64,000 bases of DNA from the NCBI GenBank assembly GCA_026391005.1, contig JAPLEV010000019.1, positions 43,137 to 107,136 of the forward strand. Reading direction: 5' to 3'. This DNA is from Flavobacteriia bacterium. GTDB lineage: Bacteria; Bacteroidota; Bacteroidia; Flavobacteriales_D; Crocinitomicaceae. A program made the position numbers and the translations under genes. Shown here one piece after another: positions 10,460 to 19,235 of the stretch. Position 1 is the stretch's first letter; each line of letters opens with the position of its first letter. Below the pieces are notes generated by a model that saw nothing but the letters and a program-made list of their open reading frames with translations, did no database searches and had not been told where the DNA came from.

Positions 10460-10933
10460 TTAATTATGGTGATACTTTTCGCCTTTCAATATAGTAAAAG
10501 AACGGTATAATTGTTCTAAAAAAATAATTCTAATTAGCTGATGTGAAAAGGTCATTTTTGACAAGGAGACCAATTCATTCGCTCGTTCGTAGACCGCTGG
10601 CGAAAAGCCGAAAGCGCCACCAATAACAAAAACAATAGACGTTTTTCCCTGAATTGCTTTTTTTTCAAGGAAGGATGAAAATTCTATAGAATTATACATA
10701 TTTCCGTTTTCATCCAGGAGGATTAAATGATCTGTTGGTCTTAACTTCGCAAGTATTAGTTGCCCTTCTTTATTTTTAATTTCATTTAACGACAGGGACT
10801 TTACATTTTTTAATTCGGGAATATCAATCCTATCAAAATTACAGTAATGAGTCAATCTGTTTATATATTCGTTTTCCCCTTCATTTAAGAAATTAAAATT
10901 CGTTTTTCCTAAGCAGATAAGTCGTAACCTCAT
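10460..10933 (-). CDS. rlmH: 23S rRNA (pseudouridine1915-N3)-methyltransferase RlmH
   Basis: This 157-residue protein is a SPOUT-class methyltransferase that methylates pseudouridine 1915 in helix 69 of 23S rRNA on assembled ribosomes. The diagnostic C-terminal trefoil-knot blocks are present: FVIGGAFGFSPAVYERA (SAM site) and LSKMTFSHQLIRIIFLEQLY, ending GEKYHHN. The start is the ATG at 10933; a TTG two codons upstream is part of a promoter box (TAATTTTG, 10937-10944 on the minus strand), so it is unlikely to be translated. The box ends 3 nt before the ATG. Confidence 0.95.
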   Translation of the reverse strand: MRLRLICLGKTNFNFLNEGENEYINRLTHYCNFDRIDIPELKNVKSLSLNEIKNKEGQLILAKLRPTDHLILLDENGNMYNSIEFSSFLEKKAIQGKTSIVFVIGGAFGFSPAVYERANELVSLSKMTFSHQLIRIIFLEQLYRSFTILKGEKYHHN

Positions 10934-10936
10934 TGT

Positions 10937-10944
10937 CAAAATTA
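10937..10944 (-). promoter_or_regulatory. TAnnTTTG promoter box of rlmH, abutting the start codon
   Basis: TAATTTTG on the minus strand matches the Bacteroidota -7 element. Only 3 nt separate it from the rlmH ATG, so a transcript started at the normal distance would have no or almost no leader. Confidence 0.55.
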
Positions 10945-10976
10945 ACCAAATATTACCATAGATTCAATAAAGGCAT

Positions 10977-10984
10977 TATTTTTG
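10977..10984 (+). promoter_or_regulatory. TAnnTTTG promoter box upstream of the DUF4783 gene
   Basis: TATTTTTG lies 10 nt before the ATG at 10995 and 16 nt before the alternative ATG at 11001. It diverges from the rlmH promoter. Confidence 0.5.
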
Positions 10985-10994
10985 AAGAAATTTA

Positions 10995-11393
10995 ATGCCT
11001 ATGAAAACCATTATTTTTATTCTATCAGCCGTTGCTCTACTTTTTAGTGATCCAATAATTGAGGTGCCCTATTCGCGAATAGAAAATGCCTTTAATTCAA
11101 ATGATGCCGCAGTAATTGTATCAATCGGAAAGGAAAAGATATTATTGAAAATAATGGATAAAGAAGGGGGATATAACCATACCCAAGCCGAATTAATTCT
11201 TAACGATTTTTTCACTAAAAACGCTAACGGTCTATTTAGTTTTACATTCAAAGGTCAAGAAAGCGAAGATGGTGTTTTTTGTATGGGTTTGTACGTAACA
11301 AAAAGTGAAAAATATAAAATTTCCTTTCAATTTAAAAAAATGAAAACCTCCTATCAATTTGAATCACTGGCTATCGTTTTAGAAAAAAAGTAA
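10995..11393 (+). CDS. DUF4783-type exported protein
   Basis: This is a 132-residue protein; the second ATG at 11001 is an equally good start. A hydrophobic N-terminal segment (TIIFILSAVALLF) suggests export. The rest, with NAFNSNDAAVIVSIGKEKI followed by strand-rich sequence ending in FESLAIVLEKK, matches the small NTF2-like DUF4783 family of Bacteroidota, whose function is unknown. It is convergent with the glycosyltransferase gene, leaving only 3 nt between the stops. Confidence 0.7.
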   Translation: MPMKTIIFILSAVALLFSDPIIEVPYSRIENAFNSNDAAVIVSIGKEKILLKIMDKEGGYNHTQAELILNDFFTKNANGLFSFTFKGQESEDGVFCMGLYVTKSEKYKISFQFKKMKTSYQFESLAIVLEKK

Positions 11394-11396
11394 TTA

Positions 11397-13286
11397 TTAT
11401 ACCCCCTTTCTTTCTTTTAGTGTAGAAAAGAAGATAACACCATAGCCAATTGCTAACATAAGATGGAAAGGTACCATTCCGAGATCGCCATATAAAGCTC
11501 GATTAACTGCAGTAAAACCAAATATTGCCATCATTAAGCCTTCCACGATATTCAATATTGACAGACTTTTTTTATCATATTTATTTCCCTGAAACTCAGT
11601 TTTTTTAGAAACATTAAATTTAGGCGTTCTTACAAACGAGCTTTTAATTCCCAAATAACCCTCTATGACAGCAATAGCATTACTTAAAGATAGGGCCATA
11701 GAAACGGTTAAAAACTGAAAAAACCGGCCAACAAATCTTACTAAATCTAAGCCTATTTTACCTTTTTTATCGCGATAGGAAAACCAATAATAAAAGGCCA
11801 AAAATAGGGTGCTAATGATAAAAAAGGATCCGAATTGAATTACAAAATTTAAATCTGAGAAACTGTCTTTAATGTGTAAAACGAAAAGACTTAATATGGA
11901 GAGAAACAAAATAAAAACGAACACTGTTGAATTAAACAAATGAGCCAATCCGTGTATTTTATCTGAAAATCGAACTTTTGGGTTTTTTACCAATCGCTTC
12001 CACATTTTTATAAAAACCTCTGCTCCCCCCTTCATCCATCTATGTTGCTGGCTTTTTAAGGCGGACATGGTTATTGGTAATTCTGCCGGTGAAACGACGT
12101 TTTCTAGATACTTAAACTCCCATCCGTTCATTTGTGCCCTGTAACTCAAATCTAGATCTTCTGTAATCGTGTCGTGTTCCCAGCCACCAGCATCTGCTAT
12201 ACACGTTTTTCTCCAAACACCTGCGGTTCCGTTAAAATTAATGTAATGCCCCCTTGCGTTTCTACCCCCTTGCTCAATAGCAAAATGGCCATTAAGTCCA
12301 AAAGCTTGCAGCTCTGTTAGAATTGAATATGTTTTATTTAAATGCCCCCATCTAGTTTGAACTACGCCAACTTTTTCATTTTGAAAATAAGGAATTGTTT
12401 TTAGTAGAAAATCTGGGTCTGGCACAAAATCAGCATCAAAAATGGCAATAAACTCTCCCGATACTTGATCCATTGCGGAGTCCAATGCCCCTGCCTTGTA
12501 GCCCGTACGATCGGTACGATGGATATGAATAATATCAATTCCTTGCGCTGCAATTTCTTTTACTTTGTTGGCGATTATATCTTTCGTTTCATCCGTAGAA
12601 TCATCTAATACCTGAATTTGAAATTTATCCCTTGGATAGTTCAATAATGCGGTCGTTTCAATTATTCTCTCTGCCACATACATTTCGTTGTACATGGGCA
12701 ATTGTATGGTTACTTTAGGTGCAGTAGTTTCGTCAAATAATGGTGCCTTTTCTAAAGCAATTTTTTTTCGAGTACGCACATATGCAACGGCTAATGATAC
12801 TTGCACAACACTATAATAAAAAATTAAGAATAAACATAAGCCATACAGCACTAGAATTACTTTTGCTGTCAAGTGTGACCAATAGTGTTCTTTGATTATT
12901 TTTTTTCCATTGCTGTAAACCGTTCTGTCTCCCCAATTAAACATCCACGAAACCTTTAGATTAATTCCAAATGGCACAGAAAAATCATAACTTTTGAGGT
13001 GTTTAGCATTCGTTTCAAACTTAAATTTTTCAAAGCGATAATCCTTATCAATGATGCTAATTTCTAACTTACCCAAGGGGATGTTCCTAAAGGTAAATTC
13101 TCCATTATCATTTGTCCTTGTCACCCAAACTTTTCCTTTTTCCTTTGCCGTCAGACTTATTTCGACATCTTCGACATCATAATTGGTTTTCATGTCAACC
13201 AATTGACCTTTTATTTCCTTTGTTACTTGAGCACTAAGGCCATTAACAAAACAAAAAAATACAGCAAAAAAACACCAATTTTTCAT
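11397..13286 (-). CDS. Family 2 glycosyltransferase with signal peptide and N-terminal carboxypeptidase-regulatory-like domain
   Basis: From the ATG at 13286 (an upstream ATG at 13301 is possible) the protein is 629 residues. It opens with a signal peptide (MKNWCFFAVFFCFVNGLSAQ) and about 90 residues of a beta-sandwich like the carboxypeptidase regulatory domain (EIKGQLVDMKTNYDVEDVEI, then NGEFTFRNIPLGKLEI). A membrane segment (VILVLYGLCLFLIFYYSVV) leads to a processive GT2 domain: PMYNEMYVAERII, LDDSTDET, FDADFVPD, TEDLDLSYRAQ and QQHRW. Four further membrane segments follow. Such enzymes polymerise and extrude polysaccharide through the inner membrane (cellulose- or mannan-synthase-like). 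The exported domain is not part of the usual enzyme of about 490 residues and may bind the emerging glycan or a partner. Confidence 0.8.
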   Translation of the reverse strand: MKNWCFFAVFFCFVNGLSAQVTKEIKGQLVDMKTNYDVEDVEISLTAKEKGKVWVTRTNDNGEFTFRNIPLGKLEISIIDKDYRFEKFKFETNAKHLKSYDFSVPFGINLKVSWMFNWGDRTVYSNGKKIIKEHYWSHLTAKVILVLYGLCLFLIFYYSVVQVSLAVAYVRTRKKIALEKAPLFDETTAPKVTIQLPMYNEMYVAERIIETTALLNYPRDKFQIQVLDDSTDETKDIIANKVKEIAAQGIDIIHIHRTDRTGYKAGALDSAMDQVSGEFIAIFDADFVPDPDFLLKTIPYFQNEKVGVVQTRWGHLNKTYSILTELQAFGLNGHFAIEQGGRNARGHYINFNGTAGVWRKTCIADAGGWEHDTITEDLDLSYRAQMNGWEFKYLENVVSPAELPITMSALKSQQHRWMKGGAEVFIKMWKRLVKNPKVRFSDKIHGLAHLFNSTVFVFILFLSILSLFVLHIKDSFSDLNFVIQFGSFFIISTLFLAFYYWFSYRDKKGKIGLDLVRFVGRFFQFLTVSMALSLSNAIAVIEGYLGIKSSFVRTPKFNVSKKTEFQGNKYDKKSLSILNIVEGLMMAIFGFTAVNRALYGDLGMVPFHLMLAIGYGVIFFSTLKERKGV

Positions 13287-13317
13287 ATAAAATATTTTCA
13301 CTTTCTACAAAACCTGA

Positions 13318-13325
13318 CAAATATA
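13318..13325 (-). promoter_or_regulatory. TAnnTTTG promoter box upstream of the glycosyltransferase gene
   Basis: TATATTTG on the minus strand ends 16 nt before the ATG at 13301 and 31 nt before the ATG at 13286. This is a normal leader length for either start. Confidence 0.5.
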
Positions 13326-13356
13326 CATTAATTAAATCATCGTTTAAAATTGTAGA

Positions 13357-15486
13357 TTACTGACGAATAATTGTCATTTCATCCACCAAGTACTTCGCAT
13401 TAGAATACCGGTCAATAACCCACAAAACGTACCTAATATCAACGACTACATTTCTGCAACGCGCGGCATCGAACATATAGTCACTCATAGTACTTTCCCA
13501 GGTTCTATCAAAATTTAGCCCCATCAAATTTCCGTCAGCATCGATAACAGGAGATCCTGAATTACCACCTGTTGTATGGTTAGAACCGGTGAAACAGACC
13601 CATAATTCTCCATCTTGAGCATATTCACCATAATTTTTTTCTTTATGAAGATCTAACATTCTGGGTAATAATTCAAAATCCGGATTGCCACTATTATACT
13701 TAGCAATAATTCCATCGAGAGTAGTATGTTCCGTATACATCATTCCATCTGTTGGAGAAGAACCTTCCAATTGGCCATACGTAATTCTTAAGGTGCTATT
13801 CGCATCTGGCCAATGTTTAATTTCTGGATACATTATTTTTCTGCCTTCAACATAGACCTGAAGTAATGCGGTCATACTTGCACTAAAGTTTGTATAACCA
13901 GGAATAATTTTATTTCTGAACTCACTCATATGGTTTGAATAATGACTAAAACCAGCATCCTTCTCTAGCTTTTTCAAACTGTTTGCGTTGAAATTGCTTA
14001 TAAAAGCGTTGAATCTTTTTTGATTCGTAAAAATTGATTTTTCATAAATTATTTTTGTTAACTGATCGACCTCTAAACCTATGGTAGACTCGTCTTTAAC
14101 AGTGAAATATTTTATGTACTCTTTTGTCAGTAAATTAAAAATTTGTCTGTCTATTTGAGCATTAAAATTCTTAAAAAATCCCTCTCCAGTTTTTGTTAAT
14201 TTTTCCAAAACTCCTGCTAATTCTCCATTATCAGCGTATTTTTTGTAATTAGTTATTAAGTCATTTAAGGCCCTTACTAATTTAAAATACTCCGGCCCTA
14301 CAGAAAGGTATTCCACTCCCATGGCATATTTAAACTCAAAGTCACTTTCTTTACCTACAAGATCGTTCATTTTTTGTACAACCGCTCCATATTTCGCTAG
14401 CCATTCTGGATTACTAGACGCTCTATCCGTGTATTCTTTTTCACGTTGCATTTTTATACCCACACCATCCAAATTTTTCAAGCCCTCGATTTGCCCAATC
14501 CATTTCTTCCAAGCATTTGCAATACTTGCTTGTTTTGCTGCGTATTGAATTCGAATTAAATCATCACTCCGCATACCTTTATCTATTACTCCCAAAGATA
14601 GATCCCTCATATGAATCCGAGCTGGGCGTTCTTTTTCAATAATAAATTTTAGATACGAAGAAACAACGTGTTGTTCTGTTGTTCCGGGAAAGCCATAAAC
14701 CATGGTGAAATCGCCGACATGCCTTTCCTTCATGGAAATTGGTAAATAATGGAGTGGCGTATAAGGGACATTAGACTCGCTGAAAGCAGCCGGACGATTA
14801 TTTGGACCTGCATAAATTCGGAAGACCGAAAAATCGCCAGTGTGTCTTGGCCAAACCCAATTATCTGTATCTCCACCAAATTTTCCAATGGAATTAGGTG
14901 GCGTTCCCACAAAGCGAACATCTAAAAACTCTTCTTTAACCATCAAATAATAGGCATTGCCATAATCGAATGCTTTTACCTCTGCAACATAATGCGTTCC
15001 AGCGACTGCATCAGCCGCAATTTTTTTCATATTTGCTTCAATCGTTGCCTTATCTGATTTGGAACTTGATCCAAGAAAAATAGCATTGGTCACGTCTTCT
15101 ATTCTTACAATTCGAGAGGCCGTCAAACCAGGATTTTTCAACTCTTCAGTTAGATTTTGGGCCCAATACCCATTTCTGATGTAGTCATTTTCTAAAGACG
15201 AATGCGATTGAATTTGAGAATATCCGCAATGATGATTCGTCAAAAGGAGACCTTTACCAGATACTAATTCTGCCGTACATCCTCCTCCAAATTGAAAAAT
15301 CGCATCTTTTAAACTAGAATGGTTTACACTGTAAATTTCATCCGCTGATAGTCGCATCCCTTTTGCTTTCATATCAGATTCAAAAGCAGCAAGTAGTGAG
15401 GGAATCAACATCCCTTCTTCCGCTAAGACGACATTAATATTTACAAGGAAAAGAAATAGGATAGAAGATAATTTATGATTTGACAT
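13357..15486 (-). CDS. S46 family dipeptidyl-peptidase, DPP11-like
   Basis: This 709-residue serine peptidase has a signal peptide (ending near VVLAEEG) and acts in the periplasm, releasing dipeptides from peptide N-termini. The chymotrypsin-like triad is visible: His in TNHHCG (residues 85-86), Asp in WPRHTGDFS, and Ser643 in GGNSGSPV. In this family the residue after FD near the S1 pocket separates DPP7 (Gly, hydrophobic preference) from DPP11 (Arg, Asp/Glu preference); here it is Arg661 in NFDRTWESTMSD, so acidic P1 specificity is predicted. Length is normal for the family. It is divergent from ribF. Confidence 0.9.
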   Translation of the reverse strand: MSNHKLSSILFLFLVNINVVLAEEGMLIPSLLAAFESDMKAKGMRLSADEIYSVNHSSLKDAIFQFGGGCTAELVSGKGLLLTNHHCGYSQIQSHSSLENDYIRNGYWAQNLTEELKNPGLTASRIVRIEDVTNAIFLGSSSKSDKATIEANMKKIAADAVAGTHYVAEVKAFDYGNAYYLMVKEEFLDVRFVGTPPNSIGKFGGDTDNWVWPRHTGDFSVFRIYAGPNNRPAAFSESNVPYTPLHYLPISMKERHVGDFTMVYGFPGTTEQHVVSSYLKFIIEKERPARIHMRDLSLGVIDKGMRSDDLIRIQYAAKQASIANAWKKWIGQIEGLKNLDGVGIKMQREKEYTDRASSNPEWLAKYGAVVQKMNDLVGKESDFEFKYAMGVEYLSVGPEYFKLVRALNDLITNYKKYADNGELAGVLEKLTKTGEGFFKNFNAQIDRQIFNLLTKEYIKYFTVKDESTIGLEVDQLTKIIYEKSIFTNQKRFNAFISNFNANSLKKLEKDAGFSHYSNHMSEFRNKIIPGYTNFSASMTALLQVYVEGRKIMYPEIKHWPDANSTLRITYGQLEGSSPTDGMMYTEHTTLDGIIAKYNSGNPDFELLPRMLDLHKEKNYGEYAQDGELWVCFTGSNHTTGGNSGSPVIDADGNLMGLNFDRTWESTMSDYMFDAARCRNVVVDIRYVLWVIDRYSNAKYLVDEMTIIRQ

Positions 15487-15514
15487 ACGCTCAAAAATTT
15501 CAATTATTATGGTG

Positions 15515-15522
15515 CGAAGATA
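15515..15522 (-). promoter_or_regulatory. TAnnTTCG promoter box upstream of the S46 peptidase gene
   Basis: TATCTTCG on the minus strand, 28 nt before the ATG at 15486, fits the common Bacteroidota variant of the -7 element. Confidence 0.45.
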
Positions 15523-15574
15523 AACGTAAGTTTTAATCCACGGAGATAGAGCGATTAATTATCTATCAAATGTG

Positions 15575-15582
15575 TATTTTTG
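15575..15582 (+). promoter_or_regulatory. TAnnTTTG promoter box 1 nt from the ribF start
   Basis: TATTTTTG ends one base before the ribF ATG at 15584. If it is the -7 element, the transcript is leaderless or starts within the first codons. Confidence 0.55.
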
Positions 15583-15583
15583 C

Positions 15584-16525
15584 ATGAAAAAAGTGAAAGT
15601 TTTTAACGGCATAGATAAACCTATTGATTGTCGAAAGCCAATTGTAACGATTGGTACATTTGATGGAATGCACCTAGGTCACCAAAAAATAATTAAGCAA
15701 TTAATCCAATCAGCAAAAGAAATCGATGGGGAAAGTGTTTTAATTACCTTTTACCCTCATCCAAGAAGTGTTATCATTAGTAATGAGCCAATAAAACTGC
15801 TTCAAAACCAAGCCGAAAAAATAAACAAGTTAGAAGAACTTGGTCTTGATAATTTAGTGATAATTCCATTTACCAATGAATTTTCCAAACAAACTGCTAT
15901 CGAATTCATACAAGGTATTATTAAAGATAAATTAAACTGTCATACCCTTGTAATTGGCTATGACCATCATTTCGGAAATAACAGAGAAGGGAACCTTATA
16001 TTTTTACAAGAAAATGCAAAAAAATTTCATTTAGAAATTATAGAAATTCCGGCGAGAGAAATTGATGCCATAAAAATTAGCTCGACCAAAATAAGAAATT
16101 CGCTTCTTGAAGGAGATATTCAAACTGCTAATTCCTTTCTAGGTTATCCTTATGAAATTAGTGGTGTGGTTGTTTCTGGTCAACAGTTCGGAAGAACAAT
16201 CGGATTCCCAACCGCCAATATCTCTTTAAATGATTCGAATAAGCTAATTCCAAAACATGGGGTGTATGCGGTTAAGACCGAAATTCATGGAAAGGAACGC
16301 TTCGGAATGCTTAATATCGGCATTAATCCAACGGTGCAAGACACTTCATCGATGAAATTAGAAGTGCATCTTTTTGATTTCTCTGCGGATCTTTACAATG
16401 AAAGTATTACCTTACAACTTATTAATTACATTCGACCGGAACATAAATTTGATTCCATCGACGCTTTAACCAAACAATTAAAAAAAGATGAGATTTTTGT
16501 TAGGGATTATTTTTCTTTGCAGTAG
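15584..16525 (+). CDS. ribF: Bifunctional riboflavin kinase / FAD synthetase RibF
   Basis: This 313-residue enzyme converts riboflavin to FMN and FMN to FAD in the cytoplasm. The N-terminal nucleotidyltransferase domain (about 1-180) shows TIGTFDGMHLGHQKII and ITFYPHPRSVI, then the ISSTKIRNSLLEGDI block. The C-terminal kinase domain shows GRTIGFPTANI and GMLNIGINPTV. The ATG at 15584 is chosen over an upstream in-frame GTG at 15572 because the family begins close to this point and the intervening bases form a promoter box. Its last 38 nt overlap the start of the leucine-rich-repeat gene. Confidence 0.95.
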   Translation: MKKVKVFNGIDKPIDCRKPIVTIGTFDGMHLGHQKIIKQLIQSAKEIDGESVLITFYPHPRSVIISNEPIKLLQNQAEKINKLEELGLDNLVIIPFTNEFSKQTAIEFIQGIIKDKLNCHTLVIGYDHHFGNNREGNLIFLQENAKKFHLEIIEIPAREIDAIKISSTKIRNSLLEGDIQTANSFLGYPYEISGVVVSGQQFGRTIGFPTANISLNDSNKLIPKHGVYAVKTEIHGKERFGMLNIGINPTVQDTSSMKLEVHLFDFSADLYNESITLQLINYIRPEHKFDSIDALTKQLKKDEIFVRDYFSLQ

Positions 16526-17063
16526 TTTATTCAGCTTTTCACAAGCAAGTAATTTCAAAATTTACACCTTGGAAGAAGCCCTTCTTGTCTCGCCTGATAG
16601 CGTTTTTTCAATAGACCTCAGCCGAAAAAAACTTTACGAATTGCCCAAGGAATTATTTCGTTTTACTTCATTAAAATCACTCAACCTTTCCAAAAACAAA
16701 CTCAGCACATTGGGAGAAGATTTATCCTTATTAAACCAGTTGAAAACAATTGATATTTCCTCCAATAAATTTGAAGCTATCCCTTCAATTCTTTTCAAAT
16801 TAGAAAAGTTGGAATACCTATTTGCTGCTAAAAATAATATTACCACACTACAAGATGAAATACAGTATTTAACATTACTGAAAGAAATCGACTTATACGA
16901 TAATGCTATTTCAAATATCGGAACAGGCCTTCAGCAACTAAATATGTTAAAAAAACTTGATTTACAAGGGATAATGTACGGACCAACGTTCCATGCATTT
17001 ATTTACAAAAGCCTACCAAACGTTCAGGTAAAAATGGATCCTCCATGCACCTGTATGGAGTAG
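16488..17063 (+). CDS. Exported leucine-rich-repeat protein
   Basis: This 191-residue protein has a signal peptide (MRFLLGIIFLCSSLFSFSQ) and about five leucine-rich repeats of 22-23 residues in residues 50-170 (for example LTSLKSLNLSKNKLSTL and LNQLKTIDISSNKFEAI). LRR solenoids bind proteins or glycans; the partner is unknown. The ATG lies inside the ribF reading frame, overlapping it by 38 nt, so expression is probably coupled to ribF. The end PPCTCME has two cysteines but no sorting tail, so it may stay in the periplasm. Confidence 0.75.
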   Translation: MRFLLGIIFLCSSLFSFSQASNFKIYTLEEALLVSPDSVFSIDLSRKKLYELPKELFRFTSLKSLNLSKNKLSTLGEDLSLLNQLKTIDISSNKFEAIPSILFKLEKLEYLFAAKNNITTLQDEIQYLTLLKEIDLYDNAISNIGTGLQQLNMLKKLDLQGIMYGPTFHAFIYKSLPNVQVKMDPPCTCME

Positions 17064-17126
17064 TTTTCAACATAGATTTGCTTAAATATAAATAGCCATT
17101 TAAGTGAGCAATGTTACATTATTTTC

Positions 17127-17134
17127 TACTTTTG
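17127..17134 (+). promoter_or_regulatory. TAnnTTTG promoter box at the start of the T9SS substrate operon
   Basis: TACTTTTG ends one base before a TTG codon at 17136 and four bases before a GTG at 17139, the two possible starts of the next gene. Confidence 0.5.
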
Positions 17135-17135
17135 A

Positions 17136-19235
17136 TTGGTGTTAAAAAAAGGACTAATATTATTATTAATATTCTATTCGTATTGCGAAGGCCACGTCGT
17201 TTTGTCACAAAATTCCATCACCTATTCCACGACGGGCTCCAATTGCAGTGATTCAACCAGTGGATTAATTTCCATTTATGTCAAAGGAGGACAGGCCCCT
17301 TATCAATATGTTTTGGATAATGGCACATTTACTACAAACAATACTTCGGGGATATTTTATAACCTTGGCGCAGGGACGTATACTGTTTCTGTGACAGATG
17401 CCTTGGGCGCAATTGTATCAAGCAGCGGCATAGTAATTCCAACGGGCGTTTATTTAGAAGTTAACCCAAGTACAATTAGTGTTTGTCCCAATAGCAACCT
17501 TCAGATTTCTGTAAGCGGTGGCAATGGAAATTATAATTGGTCAGCAATTCCGGTGGATCCAACCTTACTATTTGCATTTAACGATAGTATCCTTGTTTCT
17601 CCTATTCAAAATACGGTATATACCGTTGCAACAAATGCATTAAATACTAATTTAATTTTTAATGGAACTTTTGAGTATGGAGATCTTGGCTTTTTTAGTG
17701 CTTATTCCTCCTTGTTTCCAACTAATCCAAGTGGAGCTCAAGAATCATACGGCATTACAAACAATGCCTCTTCCTGGCATCCAAGCTACAGTGCTTGTGT
17801 TGATCATACCCTTGGTAATGGCATAGGTAAAATGATGGTGCTCGATGGCGCAACAAACGGAACGAGTCCTTTTTGGCAACAAACAATTGCAGTAGAAAAA
17901 AATAAAAATTATGTGTTTACCTATTTTGCACAAAGTCTAACGAATACCAATCCAGCAGAAATACAGGCGGTTTTCAATGGCATAACGGTGGGAATTGATA
18001 CACTTCAACTACTCACATGTGATTGGCTTAGTACATCCTATAATTGGTTTTCTGGAAATGATTCCTCCATTACAATTGTACTGACCGATCTAAACAATTC
18101 CGCCATAGGAAATGATTTCGCCTTAGATGATATAAGCTTGAGTACACTGCTCTCATGTAGCAATACCTCAACTGTTCAAATTACCACCAACAACCTTGAT
18201 TTAGGATTGCAATACCCTGCTAATGCTTGCGTTGGCGGAAATAATATAAGTCCTGTTCTAAACCCAAATTATCCCTCTACGGGTAGCTTTAATGTGATCC
18301 CTGCTGGATTAAATGTACATCCGGTGACGGGAATAATAAATTTAACGAACGCCAACCCTGGCAATTATCAGATTATTTATTCTTTACCGATTTGTAATCA
18401 ACTATCACACGACACCGCAATGATTACTATTCGAGCACGTCCTAACTTACTCGAATTAACGGGGGGTGATTACTATTGCATCGGACAAACATTTAATCCT
18501 TTATCGCTTTCGGTGACAGGGTCACCAAATTGGGATATCTATTTTTCATTGGATGGCGTTCCTCAAAGCGTGCTCAATGTAAGTTCCTTGCCCATACTAA
18601 TAGGAAATTCAGTCGGAACATATGTACTGGATTCAATTAATGATGCGTATTGCTCCAATGTGCTGGTTGGAAGCCAAACAATTGCCTTGACAGATGGTCC
18701 TCAAGTACCGCAATTTTTCGGGGATACTTCGCTTTGCGAAAATGAATCAACAACGAGTATTCAAGTAAGCAATTTCAACCCTTCCGGTACAGTAAATTGG
18801 TACAGTGATGCGGCCTTAACAAACTATTTATTCAGTGACGACGAATTATTTCCATCGAGCGATACATCAGCAGTATTTTATGCGGTGCAAGAAGTAAATG
18901 GATGTGAAGGACCCTATGGAATACTATCCGTTTCGATAGTACAATGCGGGTTTGTTATCCCAACTGCCTTTACGCCAAACAATGATACCCAGAATGATCG
19001 TTGGGAAATTGTTGGTTTGGATAGTAAGTACCCAACAAACAGCGTGAAGATTTTTAACCGCTGGAGCGAGTTATTGTTTGAATCCGTTGAAGGTAAATAC
19101 AGCAATAATGAATGGGATGGGACTTACAATGGCGAAGCACTTCCCGTAGGTTCTTACTACTATATTATAGAATTAGCAAAAGATCAATCAATTGAACCTA
19201 TAAATGGAACGGTTACAATAATTAGATTAAAATGA
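17136..19235 (+). CDS. T9SS substrate with SprB-like repeat and gliding-motility-associated C-terminal domain
   Basis: This protein of about 699 residues starts at TTG 17136 or GTG 17139; no ATG is placed to give the signal peptide (KKGLILLLIFYSYCEG). Residues 28-110 resemble a SprB-type repeat (GGQAPYQYVLDNG, then GAGTYTVSVTDALG). The middle holds a carbohydrate-binding-like beta-sandwich (NLIFNGTFEYGDLGF). The last 90 residues are the type B T9SS sorting domain: IPTAFTPNNDTQNDRWEI, KIFNRWSELLF and GTVTIIRLK. It is expected to be secreted or displayed on the surface. The next gene, sharing 4 nt, encodes its likely SprF-type partner. Confidence 0.85.
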   Translation: MVLKKGLILLLIFYSYCEGHVVLSQNSITYSTTGSNCSDSTSGLISIYVKGGQAPYQYVLDNGTFTTNNTSGIFYNLGAGTYTVSVTDALGAIVSSSGIVIPTGVYLEVNPSTISVCPNSNLQISVSGGNGNYNWSAIPVDPTLLFAFNDSILVSPIQNTVYTVATNALNTNLIFNGTFEYGDLGFFSAYSSLFPTNPSGAQESYGITNNASSWHPSYSACVDHTLGNGIGKMMVLDGATNGTSPFWQQTIAVEKNKNYVFTYFAQSLTNTNPAEIQAVFNGITVGIDTLQLLTCDWLSTSYNWFSGNDSSITIVLTDLNNSAIGNDFALDDISLSTLLSCSNTSTVQITTNNLDLGLQYPANACVGGNNISPVLNPNYPSTGSFNVIPAGLNVHPVTGIINLTNANPGNYQIIYSLPICNQLSHDTAMITIRARPNLLELTGGDYYCIGQTFNPLSLSVTGSPNWDIYFSLDGVPQSVLNVSSLPILIGNSVGTYVLDSINDAYCSNVLVGSQTIALTDGPQVPQFFGDTSLCENESTTSIQVSNFNPSGTVNWYSDAALTNYLFSDDELFPSSDTSAVFYAVQEVNGCEGPYGILSVSIVQCGFVIPTAFTPNNDTQNDRWEIVGLDSKYPTNSVKIFNRWSELLFESVEGKYSNNEWDGTYNGEALPVGSYYYIIELAKDQSIEPINGTVTIIRLK

